Shown one piece after another: positions 1-8,572 of a stretch of 32,511 bases of DNA (its first letter is position 1; the number at the start of each line of letters is the position of its first letter). The notes beneath the pieces are model-generated. The model searched no databases, had not been told where the DNA came from, and saw only the letters and a list, made by a program, of their open reading frames with translations. Position numbers and translations under genes: made by a program. The stretch spans positions 1 through 32,511 of the forward strand of contig CAMVGD010000017.1 in the NCBI GenBank assembly GCA_947166925.1, read 5' to 3'. The stretch is from an uncultured Clostridia bacterium. Lineage in GTDB: Bacteria > Bacillota > Clostridia > Christensenellales > CAG-138.

Positions 1-11
1 TTCATAAAGAG

Positions 12-50
12 GGTGTTAAGAAAACGTGTTGCGTTTCTTAACACCCCCTT
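12..50. terminator. Bidirectional hairpin terminator at the window edge
   Basis: A 13-bp perfect stem (GGGTGTTAAGAAA pairing with TTTCTTAACACCC) encloses a 10-nt loop. The plus-strand side is followed by CCTTTTAT and the minus-strand side by a weaker CTCTTTATG, so it could stop transcription from either direction. The TAA stop of the minus-strand reading frame ending at 51 touches the hairpin, as expected for the end of that operon. The sequence resembles the terminator at 16067-16112. Confidence 0.75.
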
Positions 51-407
51 TTATCTGCGTCTTTTGCCCATGTGCAGCTGTTTGATCCTGCGGTTGCGCC
101 TGCGCTTTTCGTCCATTCGGATACGGTGCTCCCATTGAAAGCGATACTTGTGCTCTTTCCATCCGGTGCTGTGGTTGGAACGGTATTCGCCGAGGTCCGG
201 GTCGGACATCACCCAAAGGCGCATCCTCGTCCTGCCGCTCGGTCTCCACAGCCGCACGGGACCGCTTGCATCCTCGCCGAATTCTTCCCTGCCCGCGTTG
301 CGGATATAGCTGCCCGTTCTGGTCTTTTGTCCGCCGTGATCCGTATTGTGTCTTGTGTATCGTATCGTCCGATCCTCCCGCTGCTGTCTTTTTTCGGAGC
401 GGTTCAG
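51..407 (-). CDS. Probable frameshifted C-terminal tail of the upstream membrane protein
   Basis: This minus-strand frame is open from before position 407 to a TAA at 51-53, directly beside the terminator. It encodes about 118 very basic residues that end in an Arg/Lys-rich stretch (…LHMGKRRR), with mostly G/C third positions like a real gene. No ATG, GTG or TTG is placed sensibly near its beginning: the first in-frame GTG is at 257, inside the open region. The TGA of the 404-991 gene overlaps this frame as CTGA. The simplest reading is one protein of about 310 residues, with two TM segments and a basic cytoplasmic tail, broken by a one-base deletion near 405-420. Alternatives are a sequencing error, a -1 frameshift, or a coupled gene using the rare start CTG at 405-407. 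I do not recognise a family. Confidence 0.45.
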   Translation of the reverse strand: MNRSEKRQQREDRTIRYTRHNTDHGGQKTRTGSYIRNAGREEFGEDASGPVRLWRPSGRTRMRLWVMSDPDLGEYRSNHSTGWKEHKYRFQWEHRIRMDEKRRRNRRIKQLHMGKRRR

Positions 408-991
408 CGTCCTCCCGACGGACGGGACGTCTGCTCCGGAACGCGTTTTCCGGTCAGCGCAAGAAACATCAGATAGGCTCCCGCAAGCAGCAGGATGCCC
501 GCGACGATATAGTAATAGGTCGAGGCGACCTTCGGCGACGGATCGATCAGCTCGGACACGTCGGTCAGTCCCATATAGTGATCCTGGAACACGGCTTCGT
601 AGCGTCCGTCGACCGGATAGACATAGACGTAGCGCTTGATCGACGTTTTCTTCGTGACCTCGTTGTTCTCGTCCGGGACCTCGGTCTGCTCGGCGGATTC
701 CGCACGCATGCGGTCATACTGATAGGAATAATAGTCCTCGTCGCCGACGGAGTTTGCAAAGATGATCTCGCCGTATTTCGGGTCGATATACCGGTAGAAG
801 ATCGTGTACTGCTCGTCCTCGGCGTTCTCGCTCACGCGTGCGTCGTACGCCTCAAGCGTGACCTCGCCCAATGACGTGAGCCCGGGGATCACCGCCGGAT
901 GCGACGACGCTTTGATGCCGACGACCGTCAGCACGATCGCGCCCGCTGCGCACAATACCGCAAGGATGATGAAAAAGGTTTTCCGTTTCAT
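404..991 (-). CDS. Two-TM membrane protein of unknown function, probably truncated by frameshift
   Basis: The 195-residue product has one N-terminal TM segment (about residues 5-26), an extracytoplasmic region of about 120 residues rich in Tyr and acidic residues, and a second TM segment (about 158-178). A short tail follows. The start is well supported by GGACGGAGGACAGGCAT upstream. It follows mutS2 with a 54-nt gap and is probably the last gene of that operon. The stop at 404-406 falls shortly after the second TM, while the adjacent frame continues as plausible coding sequence to 51, so this is likely the intact N-terminal part of a frameshifted gene. No conserved family could be assigned. 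Confidence 0.75.
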   Translation of the reverse strand: MKRKTFFIILAVLCAAGAIVLTVVGIKASSHPAVIPGLTSLGEVTLEAYDARVSENAEDEQYTIFYRYIDPKYGEIIFANSVGDEDYYSYQYDRMRAESAEQTEVPDENNEVTKKTSIKRYVYVYPVDGRYEAVFQDHYMGLTDVSELIDPSPKVASTYYYIVAGILLLAGAYLMFLALTGKRVPEQTSRPSGGR

Positions 992-1045
992 ATGCCTGTC
1001 CTCCGTCCCCTATGGTACACCGTTCGACCGGATCCGTCAATGCTC

Positions 1046-3403
1046 TTATGACTTGAGCGTCACGACCGTCACGCCCGCGTCGCCCTCGCCGTACGCGCCG
1101 ATGCGGAAGCTCTTGACCCGCGGATGGGTCTTCAGGTAGTTCTGCACGCCCGTGCGCAGCGCGCCGGTGCCCTTGCCGTGGATGATGTTGAACTCCGTGC
1201 GGCCGGTCCGGATGCAGTCGTCGATGAACGCGTCGATCTCCAGGATCGCGTCGTCCACCAGAAAGCCTCTGAGATCAAGCTCATACTTGACCGTCTTGAT
1301 GTCGGTCATGATCTCGCGGGGACGCGTGACGGCACGCTGCGGCTCCTGCTTCTGCGCGACGATGCGGAGGTCCGAAAGCGGCACGAACATCTTGATCGGT
1401 CCCGCCTGCACCTGCACCTGTCCCTTTGCGTCCTGCGGCTTCAGAACCGTCGCCTTGTTGTTGAGACTGACCACATGCACGGTCTGTCCGCGGATGACCG
1501 ACGCCGGGATCTCGCCCTCGGCGGTATTCGGCTCCGGCGCGTCGGAAAGGCGGCTCGAAGCCGCTCTGAGCTTGTCGCGCGAGGTCTGGATCGCGCGTTC
1601 CAGTGCTTTCGTGTCGATGTTTTTGACCTGTCTGAGCTCGGCGATCAGCGCGTCCATTTCGTGCTTGGTGGCGGCGACGACGGCGCGCGCTTCCTCCCTT
1701 GCCTTCTCGCGGATCGCGGCGCGGTCCTCCCGGAGCTTTTTGCGCTCGGTCTCGAGCGCTTCGCGCTCCGCCTTGACGCGCTCCAGTTCTTCGGTGAGCT
1801 CGTTCGCCTGCTGCTCGGCAAGCTTGCGCTGCGCTTCTGCGCCGGAAAGCACGTCCTCGAACGCGACGTCCTCGTGCTTCAGGTATTCGCGCGCCTGCTC
1901 GATGATCGCGTCGTCGAGACCGAGCCGTCTGCTGATCTCGAACGCGTTGGATTTGCCGGGAATGCCGATGTAGAGCTTGTAGGTCGGGCAGAGCTTGTCG
2001 ACGTCGAATTCCATCGACGCGTTCTGCATGCCCTCGTGCGTCAGCGCGAACGCCTTGATCTCGCTGTAATGCGTGGTCGCAAACGTCGTCGCGCCCGCTT
2101 CCTGCAGATGCTTTAAGATCGCCTGCGCCAGCGCCGCGCCCTCGTTCGGGTCGGTGCCCGCGCCGAGCTCGTCCAAAAGCACGAGCGTGTCTTTGCCCGC
2201 TTCCCTGAGGATCGAAACGATGTTCGTCATATGCGCCGAGAAGGTGGAAAGCGACTGCTCGATCGACTGTTCGTCGCCGATGTCCGCGAATACCTCGCGG
2301 AAAACCGCGATCTCGCTCGATTCGTCGGCGGGAATGAACATGCCCGCGCACGCCATCAGCGTAAAGAGACCGACCGTTTTCAGCGTGACCGTTTTGCCGC
2401 CGGTGTTCGGACCGGTCACGATCAGCGTGTCGTAGCCGTCGCCGATCCAGACGGAGATCGGCACGACGGTGTTTTTGTCGATCAGCGGATGTCTGCCGTT
2501 CTTGATGTGAATGAGACCGTTCCCGTTGAGCTTCGGACAGTAGGCGCGCATGTCGCGGGCAAGGATCGCCCGGGCAAAGATGCAGTCCAAATTGCCCAAA
2601 AGCATCAGGCTTTGATAGAGCTCGTCGGCGTACGGCGCGATAAGCGCGGTGAGCCCGGCGAGGATGCGTTCGATCTCGCGCTTCTCCTCCGCCTGCAGCT
2701 GCTTATACGTATTGCCGAGCTCGACGACCGCCGCCGGTTCGATGAATACCGTCTGCCCGCTGCCACTTTGATCGTGGACGAGACCGCCGATCTGCGCGCG
2801 GTGCTCCGCCTTGACCGGGATCGCGTAGCGTCCGTTGCGGACCGTGACGATCGGCTCCTGCAGATACTTCTGGTACTGCGGACTTTTGATGATGCTGTTC
2901 AGCTTATCCTTGACGCGCTCGGCGGTGATCCGCATCTGACGGCGGATCCGGTTGAGTTCCGGCGACGCGTTGTCGAAGATCTCGTCCTCGGAAAGGATGC
3001 AGCGCGCGATCTCGCTTTCGATCTCGCTGTGCGAGGAAAGCGGATTGGCGAGGCGGTGCAGTTCGACTTCCTCCTCGCCCGCAAGCAGCCGTTCGCGCGC
3101 TCTGCGGCTCGCCTTCAGACACTGCGCAAGGCTAAGAAGCTCCGCAGGCGACAGTGCGTACGCCGCTTTTACGCGGCTCAGCGTGATGCGCGCGTCCGGG
3201 AACGTGTCGATCGGCGAACCGCCGATCCTCCGGCAGATCCCGTCCGCTTCCCACGTCTGTCTGAGCAGCATTTCGGCGCGTTCGAGGTCGTCGGTCGGAC
3301 AAAGCTGCGCAACGAATTCGCGCCCGATGTCGGACGCCGTATGGGCCGCACATTGGGCGCGGATCTTATCAAATTCTAAACTTTTGAGTGCTCTTTCGTT
3401 CAT
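1046..3403 (-). CDS. mutS2: Endonuclease MutS2
   Basis: At 785 residues this has the usual MutS2 length and architecture, without the mismatch-recognition domain of MutS1. The ATPase core carries Walker A (GPNTGGKT, residues 331-338) and Walker B (LVLLDELGAGTDP, about 407-419). A long Lys/Glu/Arg-rich coiled coil follows (about 515-625). The C-terminal Smr nuclease domain (about 708-785) shows LDLRG and HGKGTGALR. Family members act on branched DNA and suppress recombination, or act in ribosome rescue in Bacillus; which applies here is unknown. The start overlaps the htrA stop as ATGA, so translation is probably coupled. Placement behind an envelope-type two-component system and protease is notable. 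Confidence 0.96.
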   Translation of the reverse strand: MNERALKSLEFDKIRAQCAAHTASDIGREFVAQLCPTDDLERAEMLLRQTWEADGICRRIGGSPIDTFPDARITLSRVKAAYALSPAELLSLAQCLKASRRARERLLAGEEEVELHRLANPLSSHSEIESEIARCILSEDEIFDNASPELNRIRRQMRITAERVKDKLNSIIKSPQYQKYLQEPIVTVRNGRYAIPVKAEHRAQIGGLVHDQSGSGQTVFIEPAAVVELGNTYKQLQAEEKREIERILAGLTALIAPYADELYQSLMLLGNLDCIFARAILARDMRAYCPKLNGNGLIHIKNGRHPLIDKNTVVPISVWIGDGYDTLIVTGPNTGGKTVTLKTVGLFTLMACAGMFIPADESSEIAVFREVFADIGDEQSIEQSLSTFSAHMTNIVSILREAGKDTLVLLDELGAGTDPNEGAALAQAILKHLQEAGATTFATTHYSEIKAFALTHEGMQNASMEFDVDKLCPTYKLYIGIPGKSNAFEISRRLGLDDAIIEQAREYLKHEDVAFEDVLSGAEAQRKLAEQQANELTEELERVKAEREALETERKKLREDRAAIREKAREEARAVVAATKHEMDALIAELRQVKNIDTKALERAIQTSRDKLRAASSRLSDAPEPNTAEGEIPASVIRGQTVHVVSLNNKATVLKPQDAKGQVQVQAGPIKMFVPLSDLRIVAQKQEPQRAVTRPREIMTDIKTVKYELDLRGFLVDDAILEIDAFIDDCIRTGRTEFNIIHGKGTGALRTGVQNYLKTHPRVKSFRIGAYGEGDAGVTVVTLKS

Positions 3404-4674
3404 TTTCTCATTTGATTCATATCGCCGACGACAACGCTGATCTCCAGCGTTTCGCCGTTCCGGTCGATGGTCAGAAGGACCGTATCGCCGACCTGCTTCG
3501 AGCGGATGACCAGTACGAATTCATCCTGCGTCAATTCCTTGTGATTCAGCGCGACGAGCCGGTCGCCGACTTTGACGCCCGCGACGTCCGCGGGACCGCC
3601 CTCGGTAATGCCGTAAATGTAGACGCCGGGGGTTTTGATCGTCGTCGTGGGCTCCAGATAGGTCACGATGGTCACGCCGATGCCGGGACGCACCTTGGAG
3701 CCTTCCTTGATCAGCGACTGCGCGATCTCCATGACGTTGTTGATCGGCAGCGCAAAGCCGATGCCTTCGGAGGAGATGTTCTGACCGAATTCGTCGATGC
3801 CCGCGGAGGTATACTTCGCGCTTGTGACGCCGATGACCTCGCCGCGCATGTTGATGAGCGGACCGCCGCTGTTGCCCGGGTTGACCGCCGCGTCGGTCTG
3901 CAGATACTCATTGACGAAGCCTTCGATATTGATCTCGCGCGAAAGCGCGGACACGATGCCGAACGTGACCGAGCCGGACAGCTCGTCCGCGCTGATCGGA
4001 TCGCCGATCGCAAGCACGAACTCGCCGACGCGCGCTGCGGACGAATCGCCGATCGGGAGCGCCTTAAGCGCCGTACCCGCCTCGATGCTGAGCACCGCGA
4101 CGTCCGTCTGCACGTCGGATCCGACCAGCGTCGCTTCGACGGTCTGCCCGTCATACAGCGAGACCTTCAGCATATCCGCGCCCTCGACGACATGCTGGTT
4201 CGTGATGATATAGCCGTCGTCGGTGTAGATGAAGCCGGAACCGCTGCCCGCAAGCACGGGATCGGTCTTGCCCGCCTTTTTCTGATAGTTCAGAATGCCG
4301 ACGACGCCGGGCGTCACCGCTTCGACGACGTCCGGAATGCTCGTGAGCGTCGTCGGATCAAAGGGCTGCGCAAGGTGTTTTTCGATCTCGGGATCCTGTG
4401 CGGGCTTTGCCGCGGGGATCTTGTCCGTCGACGGCTGCGACGCTGCGGGCGACGTCTGCGACGTGACCGGGCAGCCGCACATGCGGCTGAGATACGCCGT
4501 AAAGCCGCGCCAGCCCTGCGAGTCGTTCGTCAGCGCAAAGAACGTGCCTGCGCCGAGCAGCAGGGCGATGATCACGCACAGAATGATCACAAACACGTTG
4601 CCGCCGCGGCGTGCGCGCCTTAACGACGTCGTGTTCCGGTAATCTGCAGGATACGGATAGAACTTATGAGACAT
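3400..4674 (-). CDS. htrA: HtrA/DegP-like membrane-anchored serine protease with PDZ domain
   Basis: The 424-residue protein has a short basic cytoplasmic N-terminus, one TM anchor (about 27-47), a Ser/Pro/Ala-rich linker, a trypsin-like domain (about 115-310) and a PDZ domain (about 325-415). The catalytic triad is visible as His161 (TNQHVVEG), Asp191 (TDVAVLSI) and Ser269 (GNSGGPL). HtrA proteases degrade or refold damaged exported proteins outside the membrane. A GACGGAGG site precedes the start. It overlaps the histidine kinase gene by 11 nt and mutS2 by 4 nt. A two-component system next to htrA recalls CssRS and CiaRH systems, which control htrA; regulation here is inferred. Confidence 0.93.
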   Translation of the reverse strand: MSHKFYPYPADYRNTTSLRRARRGGNVFVIILCVIIALLLGAGTFFALTNDSQGWRGFTAYLSRMCGCPVTSQTSPAASQPSTDKIPAAKPAQDPEIEKHLAQPFDPTTLTSIPDVVEAVTPGVVGILNYQKKAGKTDPVLAGSGSGFIYTDDGYIITNQHVVEGADMLKVSLYDGQTVEATLVGSDVQTDVAVLSIEAGTALKALPIGDSSAARVGEFVLAIGDPISADELSGSVTFGIVSALSREINIEGFVNEYLQTDAAVNPGNSGGPLINMRGEVIGVTSAKYTSAGIDEFGQNISSEGIGFALPINNVMEIAQSLIKEGSKVRPGIGVTIVTYLEPTTTIKTPGVYIYGITEGGPADVAGVKVGDRLVALNHKELTQDEFVLVIRSKQVGDTVLLTIDRNGETLEISVVVGDMNQMRK

Positions 4675-6121
4675 TGCGTTTACCTCCGTCGGTTACTCGT
4701 TTCGCAGCGCTTGCGCGCTCCAGTGTAAAGGTGAATTGCGTGCCGCGCCCTCTCGCGCTGCGCACTGTGATGGATTGTCCGTGGCTCTCGATGATGCGCT
4801 TGACGATCGAAAGCCCGAGTCCTGAGCCCATCTGCGGGGTGGGCGTATGCGCCTTTTCGACCTTATAGAAGCGGTCGAAGACGTGCGGTACGTCCTCCTG
4901 CGGGATGCCGATGCCCGTGTCGCGCACGGTGACATAGACGGTCTTTCGCATCGAATAGGTCGATATGAACAGCGCGCGTCCCTTCGGCGAGTACTTGATC
5001 GCGTTGTCGATCAGGTTGCGCAGCACCTGCCCGATCTGCGTTGCGTCCGCAAAGACGGTGCACTGCTCCTGCGCGAAGTGGACCTCCATCTCCATTTCGT
5101 TTTCGACGAGCCGCGCTTCGAACGTCAGCAGCGTTCTGCGGATCAGCTCATTGATGTCGAAGACCTCGAAGTTCAGCTGGATCGTGCCGGATTCGATGCG
5201 GGCAAGGTCCAGAAGATCGTTGACGAGCGTGACCATGCGGCGCGTCTCGTTCAGCACGATGCCGATGTATTCGGGATAGTTCTCCGGCGGGATCGTGCCG
5301 TCCTGCATCGCCTCCAGAAAGCCCTTCATCGAGGTCAGCGGGCTGCGGAGCTCGTGGCTGACGTTTGCGACGAAGCTTCGGCGCGTGTCCTCGAGTCCTC
5401 TTAACTGCTCCGCCATCTCGTTGAGGCTCTTGCCGAGCTGCGCGGCTTCGTCCCTGCCCTCAACCGGAATGCGCGTCGAAAAATCCCCGCGCGAATAGCA
5501 CTGCACGGCGTGATTCATTTCGATGAACGGATTGATGACGCGGTATGCGGTATAGTAGGAAACAACGCCGGAGCCGATGAGCGCGAATACGCTGATCAGA
5601 ACGGTCCAGAGGATCATGGCGCCGAGCTGCGAACGGATCGGCGTCAGATCGCCGGAAACCAGCAGTACGCCGCTTGCAACGTCGTTTTCAACGGTGCAGT
5701 ACACGGTGAGCACGGGAAACGGACCGGGTCGGAAATACCTGCGCATGGTCCTTCCGATCGGATCGGCGTCTGCCCGGACCGAGGAATAGGCGGTATCCGA
5801 AAGCGACTGCGAAGCGTATGCATCCCAGCGTGTATCTGCATAATAGGCGGTAACGTTGTTGTGATCGCCGATGCGTTCAATAAGCAGATCGTTGTCCTGT
5901 GCAAGATATTTGAGATGCGTTTCCGTATCGCCCGCGCCGGAAGCGATCACGGCGCGCGCGTTCTGCGCGTATCGATTCAGCTGTGTTCCGTACTCCCCGA
6001 TCCTGCCCGCATACACGATGACCGCAAGCACGACGCCGATCAGAAGGATCGCGACCGCGACGGTCGTGCACTGCATGAACATCATGCGGGAAAAGATGGT
6101 ACGGAACCGATTCTTCCGCAT
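4664..6121 (-). CDS. Membrane sensor histidine kinase (HAMP-HisKA-HATPase)
   Basis: The 485-residue protein has TM1 at about 16-38, an extracytoplasmic sensor of about 125 residues, TM2 at about 167-190 and a HAMP segment (about 191-245). A dimerisation/phosphoacceptor domain carries the H box SHELRSPLTS with His256. The ATPase domain shows N box (NLIDNAIKYS), G1 (DTGIGIP) and G2 (GSGLGLSIV). It lies 8 nt downstream of the response regulator gene and is its obvious partner. Ribosome binding site AAGGAG precedes the ATG. The sensor domain matches no family I can name, so the signal is unknown; an envelope stress signal is suggested only by htrA downstream. Confidence 0.93.
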   Translation of the reverse strand: MRKNRFRTIFSRMMFMQCTTVAVAILLIGVVLAVIVYAGRIGEYGTQLNRYAQNARAVIASGAGDTETHLKYLAQDNDLLIERIGDHNNVTAYYADTRWDAYASQSLSDTAYSSVRADADPIGRTMRRYFRPGPFPVLTVYCTVENDVASGVLLVSGDLTPIRSQLGAMILWTVLISVFALIGSGVVSYYTAYRVINPFIEMNHAVQCYSRGDFSTRIPVEGRDEAAQLGKSLNEMAEQLRGLEDTRRSFVANVSHELRSPLTSMKGFLEAMQDGTIPPENYPEYIGIVLNETRRMVTLVNDLLDLARIESGTIQLNFEVFDINELIRRTLLTFEARLVENEMEMEVHFAQEQCTVFADATQIGQVLRNLIDNAIKYSPKGRALFISTYSMRKTVYVTVRDTGIGIPQEDVPHVFDRFYKVEKAHTPTPQMGSGLGLSIVKRIIESHGQSITVRSARGRGTQFTFTLERASAAKRVTDGGKRNVS

Positions 6122-6129
6122 GAAGCTCC

Positions 6130-6813
6130 TTAACTGTGGACGTCGAATTTATATCCCACGCCCCAGACGGTGCGAAGCTGCCAGCTTTCACGCTCGCCGA
6201 GCTTCTCGCGGATGCGCTTGACGTGGACGTCGACCGTGCGGGAATCGCCGAAGAAGTCGAATCCCCACACCTGCTCCAGAAGCTGCTCGCGCGTAAACAC
6301 CCTGCCGCTGTGGGATGCGAGGAAGTACAGAAGCTCGATCTCCTTCGGAGGCATTTCGAGCGTTTCGCCGTCGAGGGTCACCGAATAGTTTTCCAGCGAG
6401 ATGGTCAGGTCGGGCAGCACGATCGTGCGCTCGCTCTCCGCAGTCGGCGCAAAGCGGCGAAGCACCGCCTTGATGCGTGCGACGAGCTCGTTGGAATCGA
6501 ACGGCTTTGCGATATAGTCGTCCGCGCCGAGCTCCAGCCCGCGTACGCGTTCGCCCGTATCGCCCTTCGCCGTCAGCATGATGACCGGCGTGGAGCTTTC
6601 CTGACGGATCTCGTGCAGGATCGTCCAGCCGTCCTTTCCGGGCAGCATCACGTCGAGAACGACGAGCGTCGGCTTCGTGTTGCGGAATGCCTGCATCGCT
6701 TCGTAGCCTGTCGTGCAGGTTGCGACCGAAAAGCCCGCTTTCTTGAGATATAACTCGATGATCGCCAGAATGTTTCTGTCGTCGTCGATGACCAAGATCG
6801 TATTGTTGTCCAT
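6130..6813 (-). CDS. OmpR/PhoB-family response regulator
   Basis: The 227-residue protein has an N-terminal receiver with the acidic pocket (IDDD), phosphoacceptor Asp54 (VVLDVMLPG) and conserved Lys83 (LTAKGD). A C-terminal winged-helix DNA-binding domain (about 128-225) carries REQLLEQVWG and the SRTVDVHVKRIREKLG recognition-helix region. The ATG at 6813 was chosen because GACGGAGG sits 5 nt before it; a TTG at 6828 lies upstream of that site. It starts 11 nt after the DUF523 stop and is followed by its kinase after 8 nt. Confidence 0.95.
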   Translation of the reverse strand: MDNNTILVIDDDRNILAIIELYLKKAGFSVATCTTGYEAMQAFRNTKPTLVVLDVMLPGKDGWTILHEIRQESSTPVIMLTAKGDTGERVRGLELGADDYIAKPFDSNELVARIKAVLRRFAPTAESERTIVLPDLTISLENYSVTLDGETLEMPPKEIELLYFLASHSGRVFTREQLLEQVWGFDFFGDSRTVDVHVKRIREKLGERESWQLRTVWGVGYKFDVHS

Positions 6814-6824
6814 GAATACCTCCG

Positions 6825-7238
6825 TCAATCTTTCACTGTAACCGCAATGCCGTTTTCGAGAAGCAGGTCGGCCGTTACGCCGTTGCCGTCTCTCAGCGTT
6901 CCCGAAAACGTCCCGTCATAGATCCGCCCGCATCCGCAGGAGGGGCTTCGCGCCTTCAGGATCGCCTGTCCGCATCCGTAAAGCCGCGCCATGCGGAGCG
7001 TTTCCTCCGCGCCCGAGAAGAACGCGTCCGTGACGTCTCCGCCGTCTTTTGTCACAACACGCAAGCCGTCCGCCGTGCGCTCGGAAGGTACGCGCGGACA
7101 CGGGAGCCCGCCCATCATTTCGGGGCATACCGGGATCGCTTCGCCCCGTTTCACAAGGGCAACGATCTCCGCATCCGGAACGATCACGCCGTCATACCGG
7201 CACCGGTATCCGGCAAGGCACGCGCTGACGATAATCAT
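6825..7238 (-). CDS. DUF523 family protein
   Basis: This 137-residue protein spans the whole DUF523 domain. It shows SACLAGYRCRYDG at the N-terminus, CPEMMGGLPCPR, and SPSCGCGRIYDGTF near the C-terminus. The conserved cysteines (Cys7, Cys13, Cys38, Cys47, Cys89, Cys101, Cys103) suggest metal or Fe-S binding, but no biochemical role is established to my knowledge. It is the first gene of the operon that continues into the two-component system, htrA and mutS2. Its ribosome binding site (GAAAGG, 9 nt from ATG) is weaker than those of its neighbours. Confidence 0.88.
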   Translation of the reverse strand: MIIVSACLAGYRCRYDGVIVPDAEIVALVKRGEAIPVCPEMMGGLPCPRVPSERTADGLRVVTKDGGDVTDAFFSGAEETLRMARLYGCGQAILKARSPSCGCGRIYDGTFSGTLRDGNGVTADLLLENGIAVTVKD

Positions 7239-7266
7239 TGCATGTTACCTTTCTATAGTTATACAT

Positions 7267-7295
7267 ATATTAGCACAACTTCGGTCCTTTGTCTA
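7267..7295 (-). promoter_or_regulatory. Sigma-A-type promoter of the DUF523/two-component/htrA/mutS2 operon
   Basis: Reading the minus strand, TAGACA (7290-7295) and TAATAT (7267-7272) are separated by exactly 17 nt. The -10 lies about 28 nt upstream of the DUF523 start. It is the only promoter-like pair found ahead of the six co-directional genes. Confidence 0.6.
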
Positions 7296-7307
7296 TACTT
7301 TGTTCAT

Positions 7308-7334
7308 AAAAAACAGGCAGTTAAATCCTGCCTG
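7308..7334 (-). terminator. Intrinsic terminator after the GT4 gene
   Basis: On the minus strand the 7-bp stem CAGGCAG/CTGCCTG with a 7-nt loop is followed by six T (7308-7313). It lies 32 nt beyond the stop of the glycosyltransferase gene and just upstream of the DUF523 promoter, separating the two transcription units. Confidence 0.85.
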
Positions 7335-7365
7335 CACGGTTTTTGCACCAGAAAGGGTTGCTTGT

Positions 7366-8514
7366 TCAGTGCTTTTTCCGTTCGATCAGCGACGCATAGC
7401 GATCCTTTACGCGCTTTGCAATGCCGCTCCACGGGACCGGGATCGTCTCCCTCGCACGCGCGCCGACCGCGTCTGCCGTTTTCAGCGCGCGCTCCATGCA
7501 CGCTGCGATGTCCTCCGGCGTGTTCTCGCAAAGAAAGCCGTTAACGCCGTCCTGTACGCCCTCCGCGGCGCACGATCCGCGAATGAGCAGGCTCGGCGTT
7601 CCCGCAGCCGCAGCCTCGCGCACGACCATCGGCGCGTTGTCGTACAGCGACGGAAACACGAACAGGTCCGCTCTGGCATAGAGCCCTTTCAGGCTTTCCC
7701 GGTCTGCGATGTGACCGGTAAAGACGGCTTTGTCTTTGAGCCCGAGCGAATGCGCAAGCGCCTTCATCTTGTCCGCGTCGGGTCCCTGTCCCGCAAATAC
7801 GATGCGGAAATCCGCGCCGGTCTGCTGATACAGCGACGCCGCTCTGAGGATGCTGTCGGTGTTCTTTTTGAAATTCTGCTGTCCCACGAACAGGAACACC
7901 GGTCCCTTGCCGAGCCCATACTGCGTCTCCGCCCGCTCCGCGTCCTCACGCGTCGGATACCACAGGTTTGTGCCGTTCGGCATAACGACGATGTCGCCTT
8001 TGTAGCCGTACCCTTCGAGGACCTCCGCCGTCGCGTCGTTGACCGTCCAGACCTCGTCGCATTTGTTGTAGAACTGAACGATGCGCTGCACGACCGCAGC
8101 GGCGATCACTTCGCTGCGCGTCTTTGCAAGGATGTCGTCGTAGTATTTGGAATGCAGGGTCGCCACAAGCGGGATCCCGCGCTCATGCGCGATGCGCGTG
8201 GCTTCGATCGCGGAGACGAACGGCGTGTGCGCGTGTACGATATCGAACGGAATGCCGCCGAGATTGTGCTGAAACGACAGATCAAATGCGGAAAGCCCGA
8301 GGCTGTACGCCTCCTTCGGGATCGGAAGGCTTGCATACTGCACGACGGGAAACGGCTCCGGCGCCGCGTCCCGATACTGCCTGCCGGTGTTTTCGGGCGC
8401 AATGTAATAGCAGTCCTCGCCCGCTTTCGTCAGCTCCTCGCAGTAGGCGCGCACGACCATGCCGACGCCGTCGATGTGCGGCGGATACACTTCGCAAAAC
8501 TCGCCGATGATCAT
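7366..8514 (-). CDS. Glycosyltransferase family 4 (GT-B fold)
   Basis: The 382-residue product is a typical GT4 enzyme. The N-terminal acceptor domain begins with GEFCEVYPPHIDGVGMVV, has HAHTPF in the middle and no signal peptide. The C-terminal donor domain shows LFVGQQNFKKN, the VFAGQGPD strand and a FPSLYDNAPMVVREAAAAG segment corresponding to the donor-phosphate and E-x7-E region. Relatives transfer sugars from nucleotide-sugars to lipids or cell-surface glycans; acceptor and donor cannot be read from the sequence. It stands alone between its own promoter and terminator. AAGAAAGGACGG precedes the ATG. It belongs to the same superfamily as the GT at 13906-15051. Confidence 0.88.
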   Translation of the reverse strand: MIIGEFCEVYPPHIDGVGMVVRAYCEELTKAGEDCYYIAPENTGRQYRDAAPEPFPVVQYASLPIPKEAYSLGLSAFDLSFQHNLGGIPFDIVHAHTPFVSAIEATRIAHERGIPLVATLHSKYYDDILAKTRSEVIAAAVVQRIVQFYNKCDEVWTVNDATAEVLEGYGYKGDIVVMPNGTNLWYPTREDAERAETQYGLGKGPVFLFVGQQNFKKNTDSILRAASLYQQTGADFRIVFAGQGPDADKMKALAHSLGLKDKAVFTGHIADRESLKGLYARADLFVFPSLYDNAPMVVREAAAAGTPSLLIRGSCAAEGVQDGVNGFLCENTPEDIAACMERALKTADAVGARARETIPVPWSGIAKRVKDRYASLIERKKH

Positions 8515-8543
8515 CCGATCCGTCCTTTCTTAATTTTTTCTGA

Positions 8544-8572
8544 ATTATAACATAAGCGGAACCGTTTTACAA
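8544..8572 (-). promoter_or_regulatory. Promoter of the GT4 gene, embedded in a hairpin
   Basis: On the minus strand TTGTAA (8567-8572), a 17-nt spacer and a perfect TATAAT (8544-8549) lie 29 nt ahead of the GT4 start codon. The -35 and much of the spacer lie inside the inverted repeat at 8556-8582. Confidence 0.7.

Noticed and set aside
2231-3379. A 382-codon plus-strand open frame opposite mutS2.
   Set aside because: It is a shadow of mutS2 with Arg/Asp-rich composition and no supporting start signals.
6814-6828. A TTG start five codons upstream for the response regulator.
   Set aside because: The GACGGAGG site lies downstream of it and 5 nt before the ATG at 6813, which also gives the usual receiver-domain N-terminus.
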